A program made the translations under genes and the position numbers. This document shows, piece after piece, positions 53,179 through 62,611 of a DNA stretch of 64,000 nucleotides. This DNA is from a gamma proteobacterium symbiont of Stewartia floridana (GTDB taxonomy: Bacteria; Pseudomonadota; Gammaproteobacteria; Chromatiales; Chromatiaceae), in the NCBI GenBank assembly GCA_003676145.1, contig NAUB01000020.1:62001-126000 (forward strand), in the 5' to 3' direction. Numbering within the stretch: the first letter of the stretch is position 1; each line of letters begins with the position of its first letter. A model generated the notes under the pieces. The model did not search any database, was not told where the DNA came from, and saw nothing but the letters and a program-made list of their open reading frames with translations.

Positions 53179-56100
53179 TCATTTACGCCGGAACAGACGC
53201 CCCAGAGAGTTACGTTTCGGATCCCCATCCTCTCCCAGTTCGGATAACCGTGAAGCAGCTTCGGGGGTCTCCCGTGCCGGTGAGGTCGCGGTATCCAGTC
53301 CACCGGTCTTTCTCAGCAGCAACTCCAACTTGCGTTTCAGTTGATCCACTTCCTTGTCCCTGTCTTCAACCGAATCCTCCAGGGAGCGGCACTGGCTTTG
53401 GGAGAGCCTCAGCAGGTGGTCCTTCTCATTCAATGACTGTTGCAGAGAGAGCATCTCCTGACGACTGGCCTGCAGGGCCGCCACTTCATCCACATCCCGG
53501 TTACTTGAGAGAGACTGTTTCGACTTGGCGTGCTCCAGCTCATGACGCATATGTTCAAGATCCTCAGCCGCCTGACGGCGCACCATATCCAGTTCGGTAC
53601 GCAGGGCATTGACCTGCTCGTCAACACCAAAGGATTGTACATCCTGTATCTGTTCCACATAGGTTTCGATGACACTGCGCAGTTCGCCCACTTCCCGGCG
53701 CATGCGGGTAGCTTCATCATTCGCTTCATCCCGCTCGGTCTCAAGGTTCTCAGCCTTGATACGCAGCTCTTCCATCTGTACCAGCAGGTCATCCGCCAGA
53801 TTGGAATCCGATACATGGTCCCGCAGCTCGCTCATCTCGGAATTGAGATGATCGTTCTCATTCACCATATCGGTAAACTGATTGCGCATCTCAGCCAGCT
53901 GCTTGGTCAGGTTGTCCCGCTCCTGCTGCAGGCGATCTTTCTCTTCGGTCAGATTTTCAAGATCCTCACCCAGCATCTCGATGGCGGTCTCTTGAACATC
54001 ACGCTCCCGCCTCAGAACATCCGCCTGCCTTGCCAGCTTGTCATTCTTCTCACGCTTCTTCTGCTCCGTCTCAAGGGCGGCGCGAAGTGCGCTCACCTCG
54101 CTCTCCACATCGTCGGTAAGCTGGCTCTCCATCTCCAACTGGACCTCTCTCAGACCTTCGACTTCCCGCTTCAGCCTGATAATCGTCTCTTCCGATTCAC
54201 TCAGCGCCTGCTGTGCCTTCTTCAGATCATCATCAGATGCCGCTGCTGCCAGGGACTCATTGGCACGACCGAGCTCTTCGGAAAGTGTCGCCTGCTCAGC
54301 TTTGCTCTCGTCCAATTGTTGCTGCAGTTGCTGTTTCTCTTGCTCCAGCGCGTCAAGTTGCTGACTCAAAGAGTCCCGACTGGTTTTCGCTTCCTGCAGG
54401 GAGCCGGTGATGGCATCAGTCCGCTCTTTTTCTAACTCCAGTTCTGCCTGTAGATTTGCCAGCGACGAGTCGTGATCGGCCTGCTGATTCTGCTGTTCCT
54501 GTTTGAACTGATCCAGTTCGGAGTTGAGTTGGGATATCTGCTGCTGCAGATCCTCTTTCTCTGAGTTCAGGCCATCCCGGGTCGATTCAGTCTCTGCCAG
54601 CTGATCGGCAATCGACTCGATCTTCTGTCGCTCCTCAGCCAGTTCAGCTTGCAGCGCCTCAACTGCCGAGCTCTGCTCGGCCAGTGCGCTCTGCTGGCTC
54701 TGTCGGATCTCTTCAAGTTCGGCCCGGGCGCCATTCAATTGCTCTTCCAGGGCCGCTTTGTCACTCTGCAGGGAGTCACGCTCACTTTCCACTTGCCGCT
54801 GTGTCTGGTTCAGCTCGTCCAAAGAGTGGTTTGCCTCAGCCAGTTCTGCGGATAGACGTTCCACGTCCTGCTGCTGTTCAGCGCTGTAATTCTGCAGACC
54901 GTCAAGTTGACCCCGCAGCTCAGCCAACTGCTGCTCCAGCGTCTCTTTTTCAGCCAGCACGGTTTGCTGCTCGCCGGCCACCTGCTGATGACTCTGATTG
55001 AGCTCCTCCAGCGAGCCCTTCGCTGCCGCCAGCTCCTCCGACAGGGATTCAACTGACTGTTGTTTCTGATTCAGTTCATCTTGCAGGCTGTCAATTCGGT
55101 TCTGCCATTCACTCTGCTGCTCAGTCAATTGCTGTTGGCTCAGATCCAGCTCGGTCTGCCGATCCGCCAACTGCTCTTCCAGGGAGATTTTCAGCTGCTC
55201 CACTTCTGACAGTTGCTCGGTGCTGACCTCCACCGCCTGTTCCGCCGTCTCCAGAGAGTGTTTCAGGAATACGGCCGTCTGATGCTCCTGTTCCAGACGC
55301 GCTTCAAACTCAACCCGTTTCTCTTTCTGTTTGCGAGTCGCCTCCTGCGCTTCCTGCAGTTGCTCACGCAACGCCACCAAAGCCTCATCACTGCCCAGGC
55401 GGGACTCTTCAAGGGCTTGCTGAAGCTGCTGCTCGCGCTCAACCGACTGCTCTTTCTCCAGATCGGAAGCGGCAACCTGCTGCTGTAGCTGATTGATCTC
55501 TTCTGCTGCCTTGTCCTGCTGCTCCTGCATCTCGGCAAGGGCCTGACTGAGACTTGATTCAGCCTGTTCCAGCGCACTCTGACGTTCCGCCAAAGCGTTA
55601 TCCTGCTGTTGTTTCTCCTGCTGCAATGCCTCCAGCTCGCCTCTGACCTGCTCAAGTTCAGACTTCAGATTGCTGATGGCCTGCGCATGTCCTGTCTCCA
55701 GCTCATCGCTGGAACTGCGCAACGCATCCAGCTCGTTGGCCAGCTCCTGCTTCTCGCCTTCAAGGGATTCGATCTGCTGCTGCAGCTGCTCAGTACGTGT
55801 CTGCGACTCTTCATATTGATGTTGCAGATCCTGCTTCAGCTCCTGCAGACCGGCGATCTCGTCGCTGGCCTGTTCAGCAGTCAGCCTGGCTGATTCATTC
55901 AGGCTCTCAATCTGACTGTTCAGGTCCTCAACAGATTGCTGGTTGAGTGCCTGCTGCTGATGCAGCTCATCCTTTGATTGGGCCAGGGAGTGCTGCAACT
56001 CTTCAAGCTGTTGCTGATAGCTGGCTTCGGACTCGGAACCCTGTTGCTGCTGATTTTGCAACGCTTCCTGAGCCTCAGCGAGACTCTGTTCCAACGCCTC

Positions 56101-58428
56101 GATCCGCTGCTGATGCTGATTGGCTTCATCCTCTGCACGCAGCTTTTCCTGATGCAGCTCCTCCTGAGCCTGATTAAGGAACTGCTGAACCTCATCGATC
56201 TGTCCCTGATAGCCGCTTTCCGACTCTGCCGCCTGCTGTTGTTGCTGCTGCAGCTCCTGCTGAGCCTGGTCCAGTGTCGCCTGCAGTGTCTCAAGCTGTT
56301 GTTGATGCTGGCTCTCCAGCTCGCTGGCCTTGTCGCGTTGCTGCTGCAGCTCCTGTTCGGTCTGCTCGACAGTTTGTTGCAGCGTTTCGAGTTGCTGCTG
56401 ATAGCGGGATTCGCTATCGGAGACCTGGGCCTGATGCTCCTCAAACTGGCCAGCCAGTCCATCGTGTTGCTGTAGAGCCTGTTCCAGTTCACTGTTCGCC
56501 TGTTGCAGAGCCGCTTTAAGTGACGCCTGCTCTTCGCTCAGGCTGTCGACGGATTCAGTCAGTGACCGGTTCTGCTGCTCTGCCTCGCTCAATGAGTCTG
56601 TCAGCTGCTCCTTCTCACCTTTCAGCCGCTCCAGCTCTTCCGCAAGCTGCTGCTGGCGGGCTTCAGTCTCCTGCTGCTGTTTTGCCAGCTCATCCCGCTC
56701 CTGGGTAATTGTCGCCAAACCGGCTTCGGCCTGCTGATGGAAGTCATCCGCCTCACCTTTGAAGCTCTCCATCTCGGTCAGTAGCCGCTGGTTCTCCTGT
56801 AACTGCTCATCACTCGACTCACGAATCGTCTCAAGCTCGAATTGCAGTCCGGTAATCTGCTCCTTCAGACGCCCCTCACTCTCCTCATGGCGACCATGAA
56901 TCTGCTCCAGCTGCCTATGCAGATCGTCACTGTGAGACTTCACGTCAGTGGCATGCTGTCGGGCGATGTCCAGCTCCTGCTGGCTGGTCTCGAGGCGGGC
57001 CTCGAGTTTCTCAATGCGTTCCTGCAGCTGCTGACGGTCACTCTCCAGCTGCTCGGTTTCGGTCAACCTGGATTGAGCCTCCTGCAGAGCCTCGCGCAGT
57101 TCTGAAGCTTCCTGCTGAAGCCCCTCGGCTGCAGACGCCTCCTGTTCACCGCTTTGAATCTTGTTTTTGGCTGCAGCCAACGCCTGACGCAGCAGCTTGA
57201 TCTCTGACTGCCGCTGCTCCAGCTCCTGATTGAAATGGTTGCGGGTCTCATCGAGCTCCCGCTTCAGCCGGTTGAAAGCCGCAATCTGCTCCTCAGAGGT
57301 CTCAGCAGCACCTTCATCGGCATCGCGATTGAAATCGATGACATTGCTGGCCGGCTGATCCCCGTCGCGGCTCTTAAGGCCTACCAGCACCGCCAGTTCG
57401 GCCCAGTTGACATCGACAACGAATACCTCGGCACCCCGCTCGGTCAGCAGATAGGCGGCTGTCGCAGACTGCCCCACCTCTTCGCCATAGACCACATAGG
57501 CACGGTCCAGGGTCAGGCTCGATGCCTGAAAACGCAGGGAGAAGAAAGGCAGATTGATCGCCCCGGGCAGGTGGCCCTCTTCATACTCCTCAGGAGTGCG
57601 GACATCCAGCCAGAGCGCTCCCTTCTCAATATACCCGGTCGCTTCCGAGTAACTCAGCGTTCTGGATAGGGGCTGCTTGACCAGCTCGATGAAATCACTT
57701 TTGCTGAGGCGCACCAGAACCCCGTCTGTGGCCATCTCAACCGAACTGCCACGGGGTTTATCGGAGATCAGCGCCTCTTCACCAAAACCTTTACCCGCTT
57801 TCAGGCGGGCCAGTTCCACCGGTGCGTGGCCTTTCTCCGGCTGTCGGGAAACCACACACTCACCGCGACTGATCAGATAGAAATAGTCTCCCTCATCACC
57901 CTGCTGGATAATCAGGTCGCCGGCTTGCACCTGGATCTCCTCCATGCGCATCATCACCCGCTGCAGATTGGCTGGAGGAATCTGTTGAAATACCGGAGAT
58001 TGCAGCAGCAGACTCATCCAGTCACCGCTGCTGGGCTGTTCAATGTCTTTCACTTCATAACTGGCGCTGTGGCTGCGTGCCAGCATATCGCTGAGCATAC
58101 GGCTGTCGATGCGCACATAGTTCACCGCCGTTCTGGCCTGTGCGGAGTGTTTTCGCGGCAACTGGTGGGCAAGGGCAAAGCGGGCGGTTGGGGTACCGCT
58201 GCTGATCAGATCCATCTCTTTCTGACCGGACAACAACGCAACCGTACCTGACAGCAGGTAGACATTCTGGTGATCCGTGTCCCCTTCGCGAAAAAGGTAT
58301 TCCCCCTTCTTCGCCTTTTCAACCACAATCTGGCTGAGCAGATGACCCAACTGCTCCTCCGAGAGCGTGTTCAGGGGCACCAGGTTTTTTAGTAGGACAT
58401 CGTCGCTTTTACTGTTTGGCACGGCCAT
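53179..58428 (-). CDS. Giant cNMP-binding, rhodanese and coiled-coil protein
   Basis: One 1749-residue protein. Residues about 13-125 and 140-265 form two cyclic-nucleotide-binding folds; the second keeps the phosphate cassette FGEEALISDKPRGSSV. Residues about 265-350 form a rhodanese domain starting WLDVRTPEEYEEGHLPGAIN, where the catalytic cysteine position reads VVYGEEVGQS, so it lacks sulfurtransferase chemistry. Residues about 380-1700 are a nearly unbroken Gln/Glu-rich coiled coil. The C-terminus RNSLGRLFRRK is basic. There is no signal peptide or membrane helix. It may be a filament or scaffold whose head senses a nucleotide. The role is unknown. Confidence 0.85.
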   Translation of the reverse strand: MAVPNSKSDDVLLKNLVPLNTLSEEQLGHLLSQIVVEKAKKGEYLFREGDTDHQNVYLLSGTVALLSGQKEMDLISSGTPTARFALAHQLPRKHSAQARTAVNYVRIDSRMLSDMLARSHSASYEVKDIEQPSSGDWMSLLLQSPVFQQIPPANLQRVMMRMEEIQVQAGDLIIQQGDEGDYFYLISRGECVVSRQPEKGHAPVELARLKAGKGFGEEALISDKPRGSSVEMATDGVLVRLSKSDFIELVKQPLSRTLSYSEATGYIEKGALWLDVRTPEEYEEGHLPGAINLPFFSLRFQASSLTLDRAYVVYGEEVGQSATAAYLLTERGAEVFVVDVNWAELAVLVGLKSRDGDQPASNVIDFNRDADEGAAETSEEQIAAFNRLKRELDETRNHFNQELEQRQSEIKLLRQALAAAKNKIQSGEQEASAAEGLQQEASELREALQEAQSRLTETEQLESDRQQLQERIEKLEARLETSQQELDIARQHATDVKSHSDDLHRQLEQIHGRHEESEGRLKEQITGLQFELETIRESSDEQLQENQRLLTEMESFKGEADDFHQQAEAGLATITQERDELAKQQQETEARQQQLAEELERLKGEKEQLTDSLSEAEQQNRSLTESVDSLSEEQASLKAALQQANSELEQALQQHDGLAGQFEEHQAQVSDSESRYQQQLETLQQTVEQTEQELQQQRDKASELESQHQQQLETLQATLDQAQQELQQQQQQAAESESGYQGQIDEVQQFLNQAQEELHQEKLRAEDEANQHQQRIEALEQSLAEAQEALQNQQQQGSESEASYQQQLEELQHSLAQSKDELHQQQALNQQSVEDLNSQIESLNESARLTAEQASDEIAGLQELKQDLQHQYEESQTRTEQLQQQIESLEGEKQELANELDALRSSSDELETGHAQAISNLKSELEQVRGELEALQQEKQQQDNALAERQSALEQAESSLSQALAEMQEQQDKAAEEINQLQQQVAASDLEKEQSVEREQQLQQALEESRLGSDEALVALREQLQEAQEATRKQKEKRVEFEARLEQEHQTAVFLKHSLETAEQAVEVSTEQLSEVEQLKISLEEQLADRQTELDLSQQQLTEQQSEWQNRIDSLQDELNQKQQSVESLSEELAAAKGSLEELNQSHQQVAGEQQTVLAEKETLEQQLAELRGQLDGLQNYSAEQQQDVERLSAELAEANHSLDELNQTQRQVESERDSLQSDKAALEEQLNGARAELEEIRQSQQSALAEQSSAVEALQAELAEERQKIESIADQLAETESTRDGLNSEKEDLQQQISQLNSELDQFKQEQQNQQADHDSSLANLQAELELEKERTDAITGSLQEAKTSRDSLSQQLDALEQEKQQLQQQLDESKAEQATLSEELGRANESLAAAASDDDLKKAQQALSESEETIIRLKREVEGLREVQLEMESQLTDDVESEVSALRAALETEQKKREKNDKLARQADVLRRERDVQETAIEMLGEDLENLTEEKDRLQQERDNLTKQLAEMRNQFTDMVNENDHLNSEMSELRDHVSDSNLADDLLVQMEELRIKAENLETERDEANDEATRMRREVGELRSVIETYVEQIQDVQSFGVDEQVNALRTELDMVRRQAAEDLEHMRHELEHAKSKQSLSSNRDVDEVAALQASRQEMLSLQQSLNEKDHLLRLSQSQCRSLEDSVEDRDKEVDQLKRKLELLLRKTGGLDTATSPARETPEAASRLSELGEDGDPKRNSLGRLFRRK

Positions 58429-58781
58429 TCTTTCTGCGCTCAGGAATATCGATCCTATGATTTGAGGGTAACGTTGCTCCTCTATTTAACGGCACCCTGA
58501 ATAAAAAGCTGAATGGGAATCTCCCTCCTGCCAACTCAAAGGTTGAACAGGTTTGCATTATTCAGCGGAGCCGAGAAACCATAACGATCTTAATGTTTTA
58601 TTTCAACGACATAAATCAAAATCTTTTGATTTACCGGTATCTACTACTAGAGACTGCATGCGGGGGTCCATCTCCTATACGTGCTACAGTGGCCTCTGAG
58701 GCTCAATGCTTGCAGACACGCTCAAGCAGAAAAAACATGATACTGCTACTTGAGGCCAGTTAACACTAGGCTATAAACCTT
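58429..58781. other. Divergent control region of the coiled-coil and ggt genes
   Basis: This 353-base AT-rich region lies between divergent genes. TTGAGG (58750-58755) and TATAAA (58772-58777), 16 bases apart, resemble a promoter pointing at the gamma-glutamyltransferase, but its expected start would fall at the ATG. No gene was seen. Confidence 0.45.
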
Positions 58782-60326
58782 ATGAAAAGATTAAATGGCG
58801 TTGTAGCTGCCGGCCACTCCGAAACTGCAGATGCAGCTGTCGAAATATTAAAGGCCGGTGGTAATGCCTTCGATGCCGTGGTTGCCGCTATGCTCGCCGC
58901 CTGTGTTGCCGAGCCGGTCCTCGCCTCTCCCGGTGGAGGAGGGTTTCTGACCGCTCGGGCCGAAGGCCGGTCACCACAAGTATATGACTTCTTCGCCCAT
59001 ACTCCAAAACGGAAACAGCCATTGCAGGATCTCGATTTCTATCCGATCGAGGCCAATTTCGGCACGGCCCGGCAAACCTTCCACATCGGCCTGGGTTCAA
59101 TCGCCACACCAGGATTCATCCGTGGACTGTTTCTGATCCATCGGCACCACTGCAGACTCCCCCTGAGCGAACTGTTTCAACCAGCCATCAGCCTCGCCAG
59201 AGAGGGTGTTGTCATGAACCACTTCCAGAGTCTGATCACCCAGATCATCGGCCCGATTCTGCGCGCAACCCCGGCTGTGATGTCATTGAATGAGTCCCCC
59301 TCCAACCCTGGGCAGCTGATCTCCGAAGGCGAACTGCATCGACAACCGGATCTCGCCGATTTCTTTGACGCACTGCAGCACGAAGGTGAGGGACTCTTTT
59401 ATAATGGAGAGGCCGGTCAGCAGTTGATCAAAGACTGCGAGACCCAGGGCGGCCTGTTGCAGATGGAGGATCTCAACGACTATCAGGTCATCCTGCGTGA
59501 ACCCTTGCAACTCAACTACCGGGGCAGCGAGTTGTTCACCAACCCACTCCCTTCACTGGGCGGCACACTGATCGCATTCTCTCTGGGATTGATGGCGCAG
59601 GATTCAGCGCGGAGATCCAATAGCGACCCTGAATCCTCATTGAGACAACTTGCCCGCTGTATGAAACTTACCCAGCAGGTCAGGCAGGAGCGCATTGGCT
59701 CGATGGCGCAGATTCTCGATCCGGATACTGCCAAGGCCTACCACCAGCAGATGGATAGTGGCGGTATATCCACCCGAGGCACCACACAGATCAGTATCGC
59801 AGACACACAAGGCAACCTCGCCAGCATGACCCTCTCCAACGGCGAAGGCTGCGGCTATGTCATCCCGCAGAGCGGCATCATGATGAACAACATGCTGGGA
59901 GAAGAGGACCTGAATCCCGGCGGATTCAATCACTGGCAGGAGAACAGCCGACTGGCATCGATGATGTCACCAACCCTGATCATCGAACGCAACGGCGATG
60001 CGCTGGTTACCGGCTCCGGCGGCTCCAATCGAATCCGCAGCGCAGTATTGCAAATCATACTCAACCACATCGATCACCAGATGCCGCTTGATGAGTCGGT
60101 CTCCAATTCACGCATACACTACGAAAACGGCCTGCTGAGTATCGAGCCCGGCTATGATGAAGCCGCCTGCCATGCACTGCTTGATGAGTTTCCTGAACAA
60201 CAGCAATGGAAAAGAAAGAATCTCTTTTTCGGTGGTGCACATAGCGTCATACTCAAAACCAACGGCATGCTTGAAGGTTCCGGTGATGAGCGCCGGGGCG
60301 GTGTCTGGCGACGGCTCTTCAACTGA
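58782..60326 (+). CDS. ggt: Gamma-glutamyltransferase family protein
   Basis: The 514-residue Ntn-hydrolase-type protein should cut itself into two chains and transfer or hydrolyse gamma-glutamyl groups. The nucleophile Thr334 is in GTTQISIADTQGNLASMT, where most family members have TTH. The early LASPGGGGFLTA and the late GSGGSNRIRSAVLQI are typical. It has no signal peptide, so it looks cytoplasmic, unlike E. coli Ggt. No ribosome binding site precedes the ATG, which may mean a leaderless mRNA. Confidence 0.88.
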   Translation: MKRLNGVVAAGHSETADAAVEILKAGGNAFDAVVAAMLAACVAEPVLASPGGGGFLTARAEGRSPQVYDFFAHTPKRKQPLQDLDFYPIEANFGTARQTFHIGLGSIATPGFIRGLFLIHRHHCRLPLSELFQPAISLAREGVVMNHFQSLITQIIGPILRATPAVMSLNESPSNPGQLISEGELHRQPDLADFFDALQHEGEGLFYNGEAGQQLIKDCETQGGLLQMEDLNDYQVILREPLQLNYRGSELFTNPLPSLGGTLIAFSLGLMAQDSARRSNSDPESSLRQLARCMKLTQQVRQERIGSMAQILDPDTAKAYHQQMDSGGISTRGTTQISIADTQGNLASMTLSNGEGCGYVIPQSGIMMNNMLGEEDLNPGGFNHWQENSRLASMMSPTLIIERNGDALVTGSGGSNRIRSAVLQIILNHIDHQMPLDESVSNSRIHYENGLLSIEPGYDEAACHALLDEFPEQQQWKRKNLFFGGAHSVILKTNGMLEGSGDERRGGVWRRLFN

Positions 60327-60366
60327 TGCCCCGCCGTAGCGGATCAGCTGCCTGCAGATCTGTTTA

Positions 60367-60930
60367 TCACAAACCCAAAAGATCCTCTTTAAGTGACTTG
60401 GTGACAGGCTTCTCTCCCAACCAGACGCTCAACAACGCTTGAAAAAAATCACCCCCTGGAATCACGCCTTTTTCGACCCCCTTGATCTTCACCCTGGTAC
60501 CTTTGCCGGGAAAGTAGTCCAACTCAATCATCTCCCCTTCCGTTAAGGTTTCAAACCATCCGTTGAACTGATTCAGGCGCTCAACAAGTTGCTTGAACTG
60601 CGCCTCACCAAGGTTTGCGCTGAAGCCATCATTCCAACCCTGAACGAACTTCTCCTGCTTCACTTCAGAATAGAGCATCCTCATCTCCACCCTCGCCGCA
60701 GCCTCGCTGTTCAGAATCACCGATGCCTGATTACTCTTCTGCTGCAGATAGAGCGCTGCAACATAGATATCGAAAAAGAACTTCTCCCTGACCCCTGCAC
60801 CATTCAATTCAAGCGTCACACCGTCCTCGGCACGCTGCATCGTTTCAGCCAGGTTGATACCGGCAACCTCTTTAGCAGTAACATTTGAAAACAGAGAGGC
60901 CAGCAAACACAGTAGCAACAACCGCTTCAT
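60367..60930 (-). CDS. Periplasmic chalcone-isomerase-like protein
   Basis: The 187-residue protein has a signal peptide (about 1-19) and the fold pattern of bacterial chalcone-isomerase-like proteins, such as LNGAGVREKFFFDIYVAALYL and a late LDYFPGKGTRVKIKG. Bacterial members do not appear to act on chalcones; fatty-acid binding is one suggestion. It converges with ggt. Confidence 0.85.
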   Translation of the reverse strand: MKRLLLLCLLASLFSNVTAKEVAGINLAETMQRAEDGVTLELNGAGVREKFFFDIYVAALYLQQKSNQASVILNSEAAARVEMRMLYSEVKQEKFVQGWNDGFSANLGEAQFKQLVERLNQFNGWFETLTEGEMIELDYFPGKGTRVKIKGVEKGVIPGGDFFQALLSVWLGEKPVTKSLKEDLLGL

Positions 60931-61337
60931 ATTTTTTTCTCCTTATACACTCAACTGATTCCAATCTTGGCCGATAGATGCCTAAATCTGTGCTCAACAC
61001 AGAATGTATGGAGCCAATTTGGCGCTACTCATGATACGAATAACTTAGGCTAAACTGACTATAGATTGCCTGACAGATTCAACCAAGTATTAATAAGACT
61101 TTTGATCGATAGATGACTCACGTCATATACCAATGATCCAAAACAATGTAGTAATCCATCACTGTATCGGCACCCTGATTTCAACTGACCCGGATCCTTT
61201 TCCGCGTTCAGATGAAAGAAAAAATAGACTTTTTGTAAAAAAGCCAGTAAAAAACGGTCGTTTTATGTTTACCTATTGAAAAACTGTGTTATTTTTAACA
61301 CACAACCTACCCATCATTGTAAGAAGGAGCAAACCCT
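60931..61337. other. Control region upstream of the HU gene
   Basis: This 407-base stretch has no supportable gene. It becomes strongly AT-rich between about 61210 and 61310. A -35-like TTGAAA lies near 61276. The clear element is the inverted repeat at 61285-61302. Confidence 0.5.
61285..61302. promoter_or_regulatory. Inverted repeat before the HU gene
   Basis: TGTGTTA-TTTT-TAACACA is a perfect 7-base inverted repeat 35 bases before the HU start codon. The position suits an operator overlapping the promoter or transcription start. The regulator is unknown. Confidence 0.5.
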
Positions 61338-61742
61338 ATGGTTGCAAAGAAAGCCGCAAAAAAGACCGCCAAGAAAACTGCAAAAAAGAAAGTGACTGCT
61401 AAGAAAGTAGCTGCAGCACCACGCCTGAAAGCCATCACAACCAAGCAGACCAAGACACAAATCTTAAGCACCATTGCAGAAGAGACCGGCCTATCCCGCA
61501 AAGATGTGGCGGCTGTATTCTCCTCACTCAACACACTGGTTACCCGCCATTTACAGAAAAGAGGTTCAGGTGAGTTCACCATTCCGGATAGTGGCATCAA
61601 GGTACGTCGCGTTGTAAAACCCAGAACCAAAGCCCGCATGGGACGCAACCCGGCAACCGGCGAAGCGATCAAAATCGCAGCGAAACCTGCAAAAACCGTT
61701 GTAAAACTGACTGCTCTGAAAGCACTGAAAGACAAAATCTGA
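61338..61742 (+). CDS. HU-family DNA-binding protein with lysine-rich histone-like tail
   Basis: The 134-residue protein has an N-terminal tail of about 30 residues rich in AKKTAKK repeats, like histone H1 tails, followed by an HU/IHF fold. The DNA-binding beta arm shows TKARMGRNPATGEAIKI. The tail is absent from E. coli HU. Tailed HU proteins occur in some Proteobacteria and Actinobacteria and compact DNA more strongly. AAGGAG lies 8 bases before the ATG. Confidence 0.93.
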   Translation: MVAKKAAKKTAKKTAKKKVTAKKVAAAPRLKAITTKQTKTQILSTIAEETGLSRKDVAAVFSSLNTLVTRHLQKRGSGEFTIPDSGIKVRRVVKPRTKARMGRNPATGEAIKIAAKPAKTVVKLTALKALKDKI

Positions 61743-61752
61743 TCATTCAGTC

Positions 61753-61780
61753 TGCTGCCGTTACCTTTGTAACGGCAGCA
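61753..61780. terminator. Strong hairpin after the HU gene
   Basis: A perfect 12-base stem TGCTGCCGTTAC / GTAACGGCAGCA closes a 4-base CTTT loop 10 bases behind HU. There is no T-run, so it may end transcription weakly or protect the 3' end of the mRNA. Confidence 0.7.
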
Positions 61781-61831
61781 TCATGACAGCCAAAACCGAA
61801 CGCTTATAACCGCCCCACTCAGAAAGCCAGA

Positions 61832-62344
61832 TCAATCCGGCAACGAAATCTCCAGTTCATCGCCCTGCTGCTGAAGCTTGAGATGCTTCAGAAAACTCAT
61901 ACCCAATAACACCTCATGAGCTGGCATAGTTGGCAGTATTGACGCCTTTACATTCTGCATTGTAATCGGACCGAGCTGTAATCGATCGATCTCTGTCAAC
62001 CAACTCCTCACCACCCCATTGGCAGTTCGGCTCTGGCTCGGCGTACCAGGCTGAAGCCCGGCTTTCTCAGCCAGTGAGGAGGATACAGCGACCAGTGTGG
62101 CACCTGTATCCAGCAGATAGACAACATCGACACCATTGATCTTACCCGGCGCCACATAGTGACCGGCACGATTGCGTTTCAGCACCACGGAAGACTCACC
62201 CTGTAGATTGGTGGTCACACTGAGCTGTCGATTGGGGTTGTTTTGTCTCTCCAGCCATTGGGAAAACAGCAGGGTAAGCATCGCCAGCATCAGCACCCAT
62301 GCTGCAATGATCATCCAACGGCCGAAATTCTGTTGTTCACTCAT
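61832..62344 (-). CDS. Membrane-anchored retropepsin-like aspartic protease
   Basis: The 170-residue protein has one N-terminal membrane helix (about 10-30) and a retropepsin-like domain with the catalytic motif YLLDTGATLVAVS and the late HEVLLGMSFLKHLKL. As in other single-domain members, it would work as a dimer, probably in the periplasm. The ATG at 62344 gives MSEQQN; a start at 62368 adds eight unneeded residues. Confidence 0.88.
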   Translation of the reverse strand: MSEQQNFGRWMIIAAWVLMLAMLTLLFSQWLERQNNPNRQLSVTTNLQGESSVVLKRNRAGHYVAPGKINGVDVVYLLDTGATLVAVSSSLAEKAGLQPGTPSQSRTANGVVRSWLTEIDRLQLGPITMQNVKASILPTMPAHEVLLGMSFLKHLKLQQQGDELEISLPD

Positions 62345-62611
62345 AAATTGGATAGACCGTTTGCACACTCATTTGTTTGGTCTGGATAACCTTTTCAATA
62401 ACACCCTGTTTTACCGACCTAATCAGCCAGCCCACTTTCGGACTGGCCCGCACTCATAACATAAGGTGGCTTTTTGCGATTTCAACCAGCGGCAGGCCAC
62501 CACACGGTCTTTAAAAGCCTTGATGCACATAAGCGCTGTCTGGGAGAGAGGATGTCCAGCTGCCAGAACGCAGCTGGACAGATCACCTGCCGCTTGATAG
62601 CAAGCCTGATT

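Noticed and set aside
53530-54435. Leucine-rich open frames opposite the coiled-coil gene
   Set aside because: The Gln/Glu-rich coiled coil gives Leu-rich antisense frames that look like membrane proteins but have no start signals.
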